A stretch of 64,000 nt of DNA from Dehalobacterium formicoaceticum (GCF_002224645.1 NZ_CP022121.1:2052501-2116500); one strand, 5' to 3'. Counted from the stretch's first letter, positions 51,401 through 60,074 are shown. The notes: a model not told the origin generated them from the letters alone. A program made the numbers and translations.

Positions 51401-51845
51401 ATCGGAAGCTAATTTAAGAGAAATGGGAGTCGTGCTGGATTTGGGTAATCCGCCTGAGGTCCTGTTAGATAAAAATGAGATGCGGCAGCTGATAATAAAC
51501 ATGTGCCGTAACGCCATGGAGGCCATGTCATCCCATGGCACTCTGACGATTGGCACCAGGCAGCAGGGCAATGAAGTAATCCTGTATATAAAAGATGAAG
51601 GCTCAGGATTATCTCCCGAAATTATGGACAAAATGGGCACCCCATTTCTTACCACCAAAGAGCATGGAACGGGCCTGGGCCTGGCAGTATGTTACAGTAT
51701 TGCCGCCCGTCACCACGCCAGGATAGACTTCGAGACCGGGCCATCCGGAACGACATTTTATGTGCGGTTTCCTATTTATGTTGAAAAAGGATCAACCGAA
51801 ATAGAAAAAAATGTCTTGGGGGGATCCCTAATCAAAATAATCTAA
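48474..51845 (+). CDS. Large PAS/GAF sensor histidine kinase
   Basis: A 1123-residue soluble kinase: PAS domains at about 15-140, 150-275 and 290-410 (each ending in the DIT/DIS-x-RK signature), two GAF domains at about 415-580 and 590-745, a coiled coil, and a fourth PAS at about 775-890 with a cysteine cluster (ICYEFLHGLNQPCASC). The transmitter has His902 in IGHEIRNPMTAVRGFLQ, N box NMCRNAMEAM, G1 KDEGSGLSPEI and G2 GTGLGLAVCYSI, most like sporulation-type or NtrB-like kinases. No receiver or response regulator is adjacent. ATG 48474 lacks a perfect ribosome site (GAGGGGA). It lies next to the UroD/hydroxylase cluster and shares its Cys-PAS with the AraC protein there. Confidence 0.92.
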   Translation: MNNNQKNGNINGLFREAETEFIRLIWNNTPDQMCLSKMVFDDHGDPINYLVLDVNPAFEKAFGLKRDQVINKHITELFPYAYLKWIEICGEALRSGESFKSVQHISTDCLWYEVQIFPLGVGELFITIAQDISARKKLENALSCRAEELENKEKEYLEIIDSFAEGTYIHDIEKGETYYSREWKKRLGMEHLSPKQVAESFAELIHPDDLDIALRAYKEACSSQRPKVRMEIRLKTDKGYIWVLGQAKIFYDAAGRPVKYIGTHSDITERKQAEGEREWLFSETEKQRSHLLSIMKQLPVGVAVFDKGGKPLLKNELMDLYMPRIIPSKDLRGIKQWCALDPEGNEIPPDQWPGARALRGDTVVPGIEFTYTEKDGQEHWITVSAAPLLSKEGGIIGGTSVAKDITERKRHEQQQTLLLKISNELAKLDQIPETMDRLSEMIAAYFGVTWCTFSELIIDPEYLAASYGWNAEGAISLKGNYRMRDFLTDEQLAMHNAGEFSIVRNTQTDPRVSAESCGKLGIMSFIMVPISVDGQWRFLLSIIDNKPREWRDNEAALLWEIANRIWIRLEHARAEVALRKSDVRKTFLLKLSDALRPLSDALEIQETAMQIIGEHLEVDRVMYYEITDDGKTFHIEDNYVRNGFPKVTGDFPVSSFGKAMDVLRRGEILVIEDQTTTPLKNASEREACTSLQVYASATVPLIKNGRWVANFGVLQGSRRKWAEDEIAILQDTAERTWDAVVRAKAEGEVRKARELLEVRVEERTKELAGERQRLLNVLETLPVSICLLTPDYHIPFANRTFRERFGDPKNRICYEFLHGLNQPCASCQSLRPLETGQPHNWLSQTPDGSIWDVYNFPFIDTDGSTLILQMSLDITEQRKTEAEMARLDRLNLIGDMAAGIGHEIRNPMTAVRGFLQILGERQEYQNDREYFDLMIEELNRANQIISEYLGLARNRVVNLQPRSIDKGIESLYPIIQSEANLREMGVVLDLGNPPEVLLDKNEMRQLIINMCRNAMEAMSSHGTLTIGTRQQGNEVILYIKDEGSGLSPEIMDKMGTPFLTTKEHGTGLGLAVCYSIAARHHARIDFETGPSGTTFYVRFPIYVEKGSTEIEKNVLGGSLIKII

Positions 51846-51912
51846 ATCAAGTTGCCAAGGGACCATACCTGGTCGGATTTTAAGAAGGGGAAACAGGGGA
51901 CAGTTCGGGGTA

Positions 51913-52014
51913 AAACAGGGGACGGTTCCTTGTTTAAAGAGATATCCAGACTTACCGGGTTTACAGTTAATAAGATTATTTGCCGGTTCTAGAACAAAGA
52001 ACCGTCCCCTGTTT
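51913..52014. repeat. Inverted-repeat element copy D
   Basis: Left end 51913-51935 (one substitution, TTCCTTG) and right end 51993-52014 around the conserved core. It lies between the convergent kinase and UroD-family genes. Partial ends (AAACAGGGGACAGTTC, CCCCTGTTTG) flank it. Confidence 0.92.
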
Positions 52015-52034
52015 GCCCCTGTTTGCTTCCAAAT

Positions 52035-53105
52035 TTATTTTGCAGATGCTTTGGCTGCATAATCCAATGATGCTTTTGTCATTGCTAATATATTTTCTTC
52101 CTTAGTGCCGGCAGCCAAATCACATCCCGGCATTAAGAATAATCGTCCATCCATCCCGGCAATTTCAGCACATTTATAAGTTTCTCGATATACATCTTCA
52201 GCCGTCCCCTGTAACATAATTCCAATTGGGTCAACATTACCGATAATAATCAGATCCTGTCCGGCTGCATCCAACGCTTGTTTTAAATCTATAACAGAAT
52301 CAATAGAAAATCCCTTGATTTTTTTCATTTGTTTGATGCTGGGTATTCTATCTAAAGCTTTACCGCAAATATGCAATAGCACATCATCGCATTTGTCGAT
52401 TTTTTCAAGCACCTTATCCAAGTACGGCGCTGCAAATTTTTCATACATAGCTAGGCTAATCAAATTTGCAGAAGCTACCGGATCGGAAAGCAGGACAATA
52501 TCAGCTCCATTTTCACAGGCCATGTTTGCCATTTCTGAACAACATTCAACTGCATAATCACACAAATCCGGAACGACTTCCGGTGCTTCCGCTAACAGTA
52601 ACATGAGTTCATTCATCCCTACCATAATGCTGACAGCGGAAAAGGGCGCAACGATGGGAAAAACAACATGGTGTGTTTGGGCGACCGATTTCTTAATTTC
52701 ACGTGTTTGCTGCATCATTTTTTGAACAAGCCCACTGTTTTCCAATTGAGCGCGGATACTTGACTTGTCTAATAAAGGAGGATTTTTAGCTACATCGATA
52801 AAGCAAGGAGACATTTCTATTGGTGAGCCAATTCTGTTCATATCAATAGGACAGCCGATAGCCTCCAGCCAGCCCAACCAGCATCCCAACCCACACATAA
52901 CAAGGTCGCTTTTCATTGATAGAAAAGCATCGACAATCATGTTGACTCCAAGGTCATCCATTTTGTACAAGTCATTGAACGACATGTTTTCCCGTGCCAT
53001 TAACCATACACCCCCCTCTAAAAACGGGGTGACGGGAATGTGGTCTATGGGCTCACCGGCGAAGGCGGCATTGATACGTTCTTTGGGTGTCATTTCTTTT
53101 AGCAT
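52035..53105 (-). CDS. UroD/MtaA-family corrinoid methyltransferase-like protein
   Basis: A 356-residue barrel protein of the MtaA/CmuA branch of the UroD superfamily: ERINAAFAGEPIDHIPVTPFLEG at the start, GADIVLLSDPVASANLISLAMYEKFAAPYLDKV, then LLHICGKALDRI and LFLMPGCDLAAGT, which give the His-x-Cys...Cys zinc site used to activate the thiol or methyl acceptor. HemE's heme context is absent. GGAGG precedes the start on the minus strand. Two GTCCGATKGGGA direct repeats lie upstream (53286-53319). It neighbours the molybdenum hydroxylase genes and may act on the same compound. Confidence 0.88.
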   Translation of the reverse strand: MLKEMTPKERINAAFAGEPIDHIPVTPFLEGGVWLMARENMSFNDLYKMDDLGVNMIVDAFLSMKSDLVMCGLGCWLGWLEAIGCPIDMNRIGSPIEMSPCFIDVAKNPPLLDKSSIRAQLENSGLVQKMMQQTREIKKSVAQTHHVVFPIVAPFSAVSIMVGMNELMLLLAEAPEVVPDLCDYAVECCSEMANMACENGADIVLLSDPVASANLISLAMYEKFAAPYLDKVLEKIDKCDDVLLHICGKALDRIPSIKQMKKIKGFSIDSVIDLKQALDAAGQDLIIIGNVDPIGIMLQGTAEDVYRETYKCAEIAGMDGRLFLMPGCDLAAGTKEENILAMTKASLDYAAKASAK

Positions 53106-53423
53106 AGTAAAAGCCTCCTATACGAATGCAAAATTATTTTTGATTGTTAGTACCATTTTTACATTGGTTCTTTTATCCTGCATCAAGTTTATCCTACATC
53201 AAAGGCATCACCTCCTTAAATGTTTATTATTTTGCTAAAGCATATAAAGGTTTAGCAAAATTGTCAACAAAATGAACTGGGTGGCGTCCGATGGGGAGAA
53301 AGATATGTCCGATTGGGATAATGTCTGTATTTAAGTTTAAATATTCTCTGTCCGCCCTGATATTTTCACCATATCCACTCACCATATCCACTCACCATAT
53401 CCACTCAATGATCAAATGATATT
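53106..53423. other. Upstream region of the UroD-family gene
   Basis: A 318-bp gap that carries the direct-repeat regulatory sites at 53286-53319 and a threefold imperfect CACCATATCCACT repeat at 53367-53406, just beyond the 3' end of the hydroxylase FAD-subunit gene. No coding frame was recognised. Confidence 0.55.
53286..53319. promoter_or_regulatory. Direct-repeat regulatory sites upstream of the UroD-family gene
   Basis: GTCCGATGGGGAG (53286-53298) and GTCCGATTGGGAT (53307-53319), 21 bp apart, two helical turns, as expected for an AraC-type activator. Closely similar motifs lie at 57151-57163 and 57191-57203 between the hydroxylase operon and the AraC-PAS gene. Confidence 0.6.
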
Positions 53424-54272
53424 TTAGCAAAAACGCCTCAACAGGTCGTCAACTGCACCACGAGCGGCACCCACTTTATAATCCCGGTCAAATTCCTTGG
53501 GGGTTTTTTCCATGATCAAATCTGAAAGCATCTGGCCCACTGTCTCCACTGCCTCATCCGGCCGCTTACCAAGCATATACTGTTCGGCCGCTTCCATGTG
53601 CAAGGGTACAAGGGAGATAGCGCCCACCATCATTTCCGCTGCCTTTATGAGACCGTCTTCCGCCACCTCCAGGCTGGCTGCCAAACCGATCCGGGCAATG
53701 TTCACCGCTTTGCGAAAGCCCAACTTGACAAAAGCACTGCGCCGTCCCGGCAAGGGCAATGGCAGAACGAATTTAACGATGGCTTCATCATAGCCAAGGC
53801 TGTTTTTACTAGGTCCCAACACCACTTCAGAGATAGGCACGCACCGCAACTGGCCCTTGCTGTTCGCGATCACCGCTTCCGCCTTCAACATAAATAAGGG
53901 AACTATAATATCACCTGCCGGGGAAGCATTGGCCACGTTACCGCCAATGGTGGCATTGTTGCGGATCTGGGTAGAGCCCACATCCCCAGCCGCGTCCGCG
54001 ATAGCAGCCAGGCCCCTTTGTAAGAGCGGGTTTTTTGCTATTTCACTCATGGTGGCCGCAGCACCGATCTCAACTTTATCCTCTGTCTTGACAATTTGAC
54101 GCATTTCACTAATACCGCCCACATAAAGCAGGGCGTCCGTTTTGACAGAGCCCCCATGTAAGCGGATATTCAGATCCGTGCCTCCGGCGATAATTTTGCT
54201 TTCCGGAGTCATTTTTGCCAGGTCTGAAAACAATTCCGCCATATTCTGGGGTGCAAAGCTTTTTACACTCAT
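53424..54272 (-). CDS. Molybdenum hydroxylase, FAD-binding subunit (xanthine dehydrogenase/CoxM type)
   Basis: A 282-residue medium subunit: KIIAGGTDLNIRLHGG and GAAATMSEIAKNPLL...GSTQIRNNATIGGNVANASPAGDIIVPLFML, the two FAD-binding blocks of the CoxM/XdhB family, with a CO-DH C-domain following. It transfers electrons from the 2Fe-2S subunit to NAD or another acceptor. It overlaps the 2Fe-2S gene by 4 bp and is the last gene of the three-gene operon. Confidence 0.96.
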   Translation of the reverse strand: MSVKSFAPQNMAELFSDLAKMTPESKIIAGGTDLNIRLHGGSVKTDALLYVGGISEMRQIVKTEDKVEIGAAATMSEIAKNPLLQRGLAAIADAAGDVGSTQIRNNATIGGNVANASPAGDIIVPLFMLKAEAVIANSKGQLRCVPISEVVLGPSKNSLGYDEAIVKFVLPLPLPGRRSAFVKLGFRKAVNIARIGLAASLEVAEDGLIKAAEMMVGAISLVPLHMEAAEQYMLGKRPDEAVETVGQMLSDLIMEKTPKEFDRDYKVGAARGAVDDLLRRFC

Positions 54273-54739
54273 ATGGCAGCTCCCCCTTCCCGTGCCGCGC
54301 GATTTACAGCGCGTAAAATTTGGGTGTATCCGGAACAGCGGCAGATATTACCAGCTAGTGCCCTTCGTATCTCTGCTTCTGTCGGCGCAGGATTTTCCAG
54401 TAAAAGTGCTTTGGCAGAGAGGATCATACCTGGTGTACAGTAGCCGCATTGGATCGCCACTTCTTCTACAAAAGCCGACTGCAGGGGGTCAAGCTTACCG
54501 TTCTTTTCCAACCCTTCGATGGTTATTACTTGTCTGCCCGATATCTGGGCAGCCACCAGCAAACAGGAATGGATGGCTTTTCCATCTAAGAGGATAGTGC
54601 AAGCGCCGCATTCACCTTCGCCGCAGCCCTCCTTCGTGCCCATAAGACCAAGGTCTTCACGAAGGATATCGATGAGGCGCTTATCCGCAGCCACTTCCAG
54701 AACGCGCTTCTTGTCATTTACCGTAAATTCTAATTTCAT
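54269..54739 (-). CDS. Molybdenum hydroxylase, [2Fe-2S] subunit (XdhC/CoxS type)
   Basis: A 156-residue small subunit with the plant-type 2Fe-2S ligands EGCGEGECGACTILLDGKAIHSCLL (four Cys) and the second-cluster ligands IQCGYCTPGMIL and GNICRCSGYTQIL. It passes electrons from the molybdenum site to FAD. It is coupled by 4-bp overlaps to both neighbours. Confidence 0.97.
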   Translation of the reverse strand: MKLEFTVNDKKRVLEVAADKRLIDILREDLGLMGTKEGCGEGECGACTILLDGKAIHSCLLVAAQISGRQVITIEGLEKNGKLDPLQSAFVEEVAIQCGYCTPGMILSAKALLLENPAPTEAEIRRALAGNICRCSGYTQILRAVNRAAREGGAAI

Positions 54740-57021
54740 GCTTTTGCCCTCCTTTCCTGCATTAAGGCAACGATTTTATCCGGATTCAGGGGGCACTCGC
54801 AAAAATCACTTTGCAGCGCCTCATTGACAGCACCCACGATGGCGGCCGTCACCGGTACAAATGAAATCTCGCCAATAGATTTTGCTCCGTAGGGCCCTTC
54901 CGTGAGACCATCCTCAACAAATAATACTTGAATCTGGGGCGCCTCCCAAGCGTTGATCACGTGATAATCCTTCAAACTGGAAACGCTCTTACCGGTCTTA
55001 AGATTGGTATGCAACGTCTCCGTCAGGGCAAAGCCGCTGCCCATCAGCACTGCGCCCTGGATCTGTGCTCTGCATATTTCCGGGTTAATGGCCTTACCGA
55101 TATCATGCACGGCCAGATAATCCAGTATTTTAATCATACCCGTCCAGGTATCCACCTCTACGTGGGCGAAATGCGTGCCCGTTACGCCAGGGTTGGTTGT
55201 ATTGTTATATTCGTGCTTGACCCAGACTTCTTTTGAGAGAGTGTATAAGATTTCGTGCACCGCATCGGTGTAGCTAAAACAGATCGTTGGATCATTCTTG
55301 GCGCGCACCTGAGCGTCGACGATCTCAAGGTCTTCCACGGGCATGTCCAGCGCATGAGCCATATCTTGCAGCAGCTGCTCCTGCAGCTTTTGGCAACAAT
55401 CCTTGACAGCACGGCCAATCACATAAATGGTTCGGCTGGCATAACAGCCGGTATCTGCGGGGTTGTAGGCCGTATCCCCTTCCGCTACATGGATCATATC
55501 CACCGGCAGACCCAACGCTTCCGCCGCAATCATTTTAAAAGCCTGCACCGTACCGCAACCATGGTCATGGAGAGCAACATTGACGATAACGCTGCCGCTT
55601 TCGGTAAAACGCATCTCAACACCCGTAAAATCAAGCACGATTGGGTAATAGCCATTATGATGACCGCCGCATGAAATACTTACGCCACGCTGGTAACGCT
55701 TATTTTCACGATTAAAATCCGCATCCGCCCGCTTTTTCTCATCCCAGTGGAATTTCTCCCGACCCAGTTCAATACATTCCTTAGTGCGAATCTCTCCCAT
55801 GGAAAGATTGTCGTGATCTATATCCCCCGGCTTATATACATTCTTAAGACACAGTTCCAACGGATCAATGCCCAGCTTACGGGCGGCCATGTTGATGTTG
55901 TGATTTACAAAGAGACTCAATTCCCCTGAGCTCCAACCTCTTAGACCGCCGGAAGTCGGACCGTTGGTACAGACAGCCCGTCCATGGTACCTGGCATAGG
56001 GAAATTTGAAGGTGCGGGACAGTACAACGGATTGATACATCATATAATCCACACTGTTACCCAGATAAGCACCCGCGTCAGAAATCACATCAAGATCTAA
56101 ACTTTGCAGCAAACCATCCCGCGTAAACCTGGACTTAACCTCCGCAATATAGGGGCAGCGGCATGAGGTATTAAGCATAACTTCCTCCCGGCTATAGACC
56201 AGCTTCACCGGTTTGCCGGTAGCCAGGGTTGCGCAAGCGGCCACAGGTTCCAATATCCAGTCTTGTTTGCCTCCAAAGGAGCCGCCCATCGTAGTTTTGA
56301 TCACCCGCACCTTGTGATACTGCATCTCAAACAGATCGGCTATGCAAGAACGTATGCCAAAAACCCCCTGGTTGGGGCTCCAAATGGTCAATTCATCCAT
56401 ATCCTGGTCGTAGTAAGCCAGGCAAGCATGGGGTTCCATCGCGGTATGGGAGACCCGGTCCAAACTGCTATGGGTGACTGTTTCCACGCAATCCTGAGCT
56501 ACCAGGCTTTTATCGCCCATTTCCCGCTCAAATTCAGAAATGGCGCCTTCGGGATGCATGTCTCCTAAGGCACCCTTCAGTACCTCATGCACATCTGTCG
56601 TGAAGGGCAGCTCTTCATATTCCACTTTTATCAATCTCACTGCTTGGCGGGCAATTTCCGGCGTATCCGCTACTACACAAGCCACACGGTCACCAATCTG
56701 TCTCAGCTCCCTGTTAAACACCCGTTCCTGATTATAAATACCGGGCTGACGGGATAATATGTGCCAACGGCTGAACAGGTTCTCTGTGGTGTTGAAGCAA
56801 TGCAACACCGTTTCCACGCCTTCCAAGGCTAGGGCTTCGGAAGGGTCGATGGATTTAATCAAAGCATGCGGTATGGGGCTCAACAGCATTGCAGCGTACT
56901 GCATTCCGGCAAGCTCCATGTCGCCGGCATAAGTTGCTTTGCCGCGGACCTTGGCTTTGGCATCGTGGATAGGATGACTGACGCCGACAATTTTCATGTG
57001 ACCCTTGGTACAATCTTTCAT
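54736..57021 (-). CDS. Molybdenum hydroxylase, molybdopterin-binding subunit (xanthine dehydrogenase-like)
   Basis: A 761-residue large subunit from ATG 57021, which has AAAGGAGGAG upstream; the longer frame to 57111 has no ribosome site. Blocks: KVRGKATYAGDMELAGM, MEPHACLAYYD, TTMGGSFGGKQDWILEP, GPTSGGLRGWSSGELSLFVNHNINMAARKLGIDPLELCLKN, and the catalytic Glu in EGPYGAKSIGE. The CO-dehydrogenase active-site loop (AYRCSFR) is absent, so a purine- or N-heterocycle-hydroxylating enzyme is likely. A selenium-labile Mo site is known in clostridial relatives, but nothing here proves it. Substrate unknown. Confidence 0.95.
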   Translation of the reverse strand: MKDCTKGHMKIVGVSHPIHDAKAKVRGKATYAGDMELAGMQYAAMLLSPIPHALIKSIDPSEALALEGVETVLHCFNTTENLFSRWHILSRQPGIYNQERVFNRELRQIGDRVACVVADTPEIARQAVRLIKVEYEELPFTTDVHEVLKGALGDMHPEGAISEFEREMGDKSLVAQDCVETVTHSSLDRVSHTAMEPHACLAYYDQDMDELTIWSPNQGVFGIRSCIADLFEMQYHKVRVIKTTMGGSFGGKQDWILEPVAACATLATGKPVKLVYSREEVMLNTSCRCPYIAEVKSRFTRDGLLQSLDLDVISDAGAYLGNSVDYMMYQSVVLSRTFKFPYARYHGRAVCTNGPTSGGLRGWSSGELSLFVNHNINMAARKLGIDPLELCLKNVYKPGDIDHDNLSMGEIRTKECIELGREKFHWDEKKRADADFNRENKRYQRGVSISCGGHHNGYYPIVLDFTGVEMRFTESGSVIVNVALHDHGCGTVQAFKMIAAEALGLPVDMIHVAEGDTAYNPADTGCYASRTIYVIGRAVKDCCQKLQEQLLQDMAHALDMPVEDLEIVDAQVRAKNDPTICFSYTDAVHEILYTLSKEVWVKHEYNNTTNPGVTGTHFAHVEVDTWTGMIKILDYLAVHDIGKAINPEICRAQIQGAVLMGSGFALTETLHTNLKTGKSVSSLKDYHVINAWEAPQIQVLFVEDGLTEGPYGAKSIGEISFVPVTAAIVGAVNEALQSDFCECPLNPDKIVALMQERRAKA

Positions 57022-57395
57022 GCAATCTCCTCCTTTGGCAATTTTTAATGAAGCTTTCCTGCATTTTTTTGTATCCTTTGTTAGGATATCAATCGCAAAA
57101 TATTTGGTCAACGATCCGGAAGCAACTGCATCCGTATAGGCTCAGACTAAGTCCGTTGGGAGCGGGTATGTCCAAAAAGGCTAAAACAAAGTCTGCTTGG
57201 AGCAAAATGGATGTTGTCTTTTAGTTGTTAAAATAATAAGATAAGCACATGGATGTATGAATCATATGATTCAAAGAAATGGGTTTCGGAGGCTTATTGT
57301 TAAGAGGATCGTTGTATAAATAAGAAGTGTGCACTCGTAATTATCTAAGGAAATGTGACAAGTATCTTGGCATAAAAACAGAGGAGAGGAACACA
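57022..57395. other. Divergent control region between the hydroxylase operon and the AraC-PAS gene
   Basis: This 374-bp region holds the ribosome sites of both genes and the direct repeats at 57149-57203. No other feature is evident. Confidence 0.5.
57149..57203. promoter_or_regulatory. Putative AraC-type direct repeats
   Basis: AAGTCCGTTGGGAGC (57149-57163) and AAGTCTGCTTGGAGC (57189-57203) lie 40 bp apart in the same orientation, close to four helical turns. The core matches the sites upstream of the UroD-family gene. Confidence 0.6.
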
Positions 57396-59213
57396 TTGAA
57401 AATAACGACCCACAAGAAAACTCATTCGTTCATTAAGAGCGTAGCATCAGTTGAGAAACCGTATCGGGATACAAACGTTTATTATATGGATTGCAAGGAT
57501 GGATCGGGAGTGCATACGGTCTATAATGTATTCCCTGGCATCGATTTAATATACCAAGAGCTTGAATCTGCTTCTTGTGCGGCCATGACTTATAATAATA
57601 CAGATGATAATATTCTCGAAATAAATCACTGTCATGAAGGACGAGCAGAATACAGGATGAAGGATGGAAGTTTTATTTATCTGGGTGAGGGCGATATGTT
57701 TATTAGTAGCATGCGCAATCAAATCGTTAAGATAGAATTCCCACTCAAATATTACAAGGGTTTCACAGTTATCTTTTATGTAGATAAATTGGCTGAAAAC
57801 ATCTCCCAAATAGATTTGCTAAATGATCTAAACATTGACTTTGATGCCCTATGGGAAAAGTTCCTTGGGAATAATCAACATTTAATGATCCATTCACGGG
57901 ATGAAATTGAGCACATATTTAAGGGTATGTACTCGGCACCAAAAGCGTCACGAAAAACCTACTTTAAATTAAAGATGCTGGAATTGCTGGTTTTCTTGAA
58001 CTTCTTTGAAGTTTCTCCTGAAGAACAGCGAAAATTATATTTCCAACAACAGGTTGAAACGATAAAACATATACACAAACAAATTATTGAAAATCCTAAT
58101 GTGAACTATACTATTGAGGCATTGTCAAGGCAGAATTTCATTAGTCCAACGACTCTAAAAACCTATTACAAAGAAATTTACGGGATACCCATAGCTGCAG
58201 ATATAAGGACCAATCGAATGAAACAAGCATGCAAACTACTAAGCCAAAGCCAAATAAAAATATCTGATATAGCCCGGGAAGTTGGCTATAATAGCCCAAG
58301 TAAATTCGCAGCAGCATTTAATAATTTTACCGGAATATCTCCAAGTGAGTATCGCAAGAAAGTTTGTCAGATTAAGTCGACCAGCAGAGATCTATCCGAG
58401 CATTCTCTGGAGCTTTGTGACAGGAGCTGCCAAGCCCTAGCGGAAAACCAGTCAATGGGGCGGGATATTACCGAATTAAAGCTTGCGGAGGAAAATCTTA
58501 TCTCAGAGAGGGATAGGCTGTATTCACTTCTTGATACGCTGCCGGCCTATGTCTGCTTGATTGCACCGGATTATACAATACGCTTCACTAACATCAACTA
58601 TCGCAAGCGCTTTGGGGAAGTTAAAGGTAGATTGTGTCACGAGTTGTATTTCAACATGTGCCGGCCCTGTCGGAACTGTATGGCTCCAGCTGTTTTTAAT
58701 GGGAATAAATTAGAATGGGAGTGGGTATCTCATAAAAATGGAATTTTCCAGGTTTTCCAGTACCCATTTTATGATGCAGATGGAACTGTGTTAATGCTTG
58801 AGCTGTTTATTGAAATAACAGAACGCAAGCACATGGAGGATAATATCCGATTATCAAAGGAAAGAATTTTCAAATCATTTGATGACACTCCCATACTAAA
58901 GATCTACAGTTCTCTCGGGGATATGCGCTGCCTCGATGTAAGCGATGACTTTCTGTGCTATACCGGCTATAGCCGTGAAGAATTAATTGACACAGCGCTT
59001 GCAGAATTAAATGTTTTCGATTCCCGGGCGGTCAATGAAGTGGTGCAAAAGGTTTTGCAGCATGGCAGTTGCAGCAATTATGAAATCCTCCTACGTAAAA
59101 AGTCAGGTGATGTAAGTACGGTACTATTATCTGCAGAAAAAGCCGGTCTTGACGGTGAGTTGGTCTTGTCCAGTATTTCTACTAATTATTACCGCCTTAA
59201 AATGGGCGGATAA
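57396..59213 (+). CDS. AraC-family regulator with C-terminal PAS domains
   Basis: About 605 residues from TTG 57396, which has GAGGAGAGG upstream. Order: an N-terminal sensing region (about 1-220), an AraC DNA-binding domain (about 235-325; NYTIEALSRQNFISPTTLKTYYKEIYG and KISDIAREVGYNSPSKFAAAFNNFTGISPSEYRK), a coiled coil, then two PAS domains (about 365-475 and 485-600). In most AraC regulators the DNA-binding domain is C-terminal, so this order is unusual. The first PAS has a cysteine cluster (RLCHELYFNMCRPCRNCMAP) very like that of the kinase at 48474. It is divergent from the hydroxylase operon and is its likely activator. Confidence 0.88.
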   Translation: MKITTHKKTHSFIKSVASVEKPYRDTNVYYMDCKDGSGVHTVYNVFPGIDLIYQELESASCAAMTYNNTDDNILEINHCHEGRAEYRMKDGSFIYLGEGDMFISSMRNQIVKIEFPLKYYKGFTVIFYVDKLAENISQIDLLNDLNIDFDALWEKFLGNNQHLMIHSRDEIEHIFKGMYSAPKASRKTYFKLKMLELLVFLNFFEVSPEEQRKLYFQQQVETIKHIHKQIIENPNVNYTIEALSRQNFISPTTLKTYYKEIYGIPIAADIRTNRMKQACKLLSQSQIKISDIAREVGYNSPSKFAAAFNNFTGISPSEYRKKVCQIKSTSRDLSEHSLELCDRSCQALAENQSMGRDITELKLAEENLISERDRLYSLLDTLPAYVCLIAPDYTIRFTNINYRKRFGEVKGRLCHELYFNMCRPCRNCMAPAVFNGNKLEWEWVSHKNGIFQVFQYPFYDADGTVLMLELFIEITERKHMEDNIRLSKERIFKSFDDTPILKIYSSLGDMRCLDVSDDFLCYTGYSREELIDTALAELNVFDSRAVNEVVQKVLQHGSCSNYEILLRKKSGDVSTVLLSAEKAGLDGELVLSSISTNYYRLKMGG

Positions 59214-59565
59214 GGGAATGTCTCGCCTAACCCGTGAAATCGTTTAGGTAAAATTGGGACTGCCATTCCTCATGAAATTTTGGTATCCATTGACCATGGT
59301 AAAGGATCTTCTGCAGTTATTAAAAGATTTTCTTCATAGTGGCTACCGTGATTAACGAGACGAGATGCCGGTTGAAAAAAACCGGCATAAAATTACCATA
59401 GGGAAGTATTTAGTATTTTGATATGTTATCCCCCTGTATATATCCGGGGGATATTTTATTCCCTCCAACTTTATAATAGGCTGGGGAAAACCTCCTTAAA
59501 AATGATTGAATATAATGCTTGGATATATGGAAACACATGGGACGATGGGTTTATCGTTCACTTTT
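59214..59565. other. Intergenic region without recognised gene
   Basis: Between the AraC-PAS gene and the helicase remnant. It contains an ATCCGGGGGATA-type GC patch and a GCCGGTTGAAAAAAACCGGC hairpin (about 59362-59382). It appears to be non-coding. Confidence 0.4.
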
Positions 59566-59927
59566 CTATAACTTTATCAGCTTCATAATCTCCCGCTCCT
59601 GCAGTTGGGAGATAAAGGTTTCTCCCGATCTGATCACTTCGTTGATCAGATTTTTCTTTTGCTGCGCAGGGCATAGATTTTTTCTTCGATGGTGCTTAGG
59701 GTAATGAATTTCAGCAGGTTTACCACCTTTTCCTGGCCGATGCGATGAGCCCGGTCCGTGGCCTGGTCTTCCACCGCCGGATTCCACCGACCCCCTCCAC
59801 GTAAAAATAGGGAATATCTTCCTGACCCACCAGGGCAGGCTGGGGATGCTGCTCTTTTTCCGCTCAATAATGTTGATGTTTCTATAGTTTTGCCCAATCC
59901 CATATCAGTCGGCGATAATCCCGCCAA
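59566..59927 (-). pseudogene. Remnant of an SNF2-family helicase
   Basis: One frame holds [10 protein letters not shown] (helicase motif I) joined after a short scrambled piece to [49 protein letters not shown] (motifs V-VI). The normal C-terminal end ([28 protein letters not shown]) is in another frame. About 400 residues between motifs I and V are deleted and a frameshift is present, so the gene is dead. Confidence 0.88.
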
Positions 59928-59941
59928 AGCCGTAAGACAAA

Positions 59942-60039
59942 AAAGGGATGAGTTCTTTGTTTGACACAGATAGCTAAAGTTACTGATTTTACTGTTAAAA
60001 AGATTTACCGATGTTAGAACAAAGAACCGTCCCCTGTTT
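59942..60039. repeat. Inverted-repeat element copy E
   Basis: A degenerate left end (about 59942-59962), the conserved core (ACTGATTTTACTGTTAA..AGATTTACCGATG) and an exact right end (60018-60039). It lies directly upstream of the ECF sigma gene promoter. Confidence 0.88.
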
Positions 60040-60074
60040 GTCCTTAGATAGAGTATAATTATTTAGTAAAATAA

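Noticed and set aside
54736-57021. Aerobic-type carbon monoxide dehydrogenase
   Set aside because: The AYRCSFR active-site loop of CoxL is absent; the GGLRGW loop fits xanthine-dehydrogenase-like hydroxylases.
59646-59927. Intact small ATPase with a P-loop (DMGLGKT)
   Set aside because: The P-loop is joined directly to helicase motif VI residues, with a frameshift behind; it is a deleted SNF2 gene.
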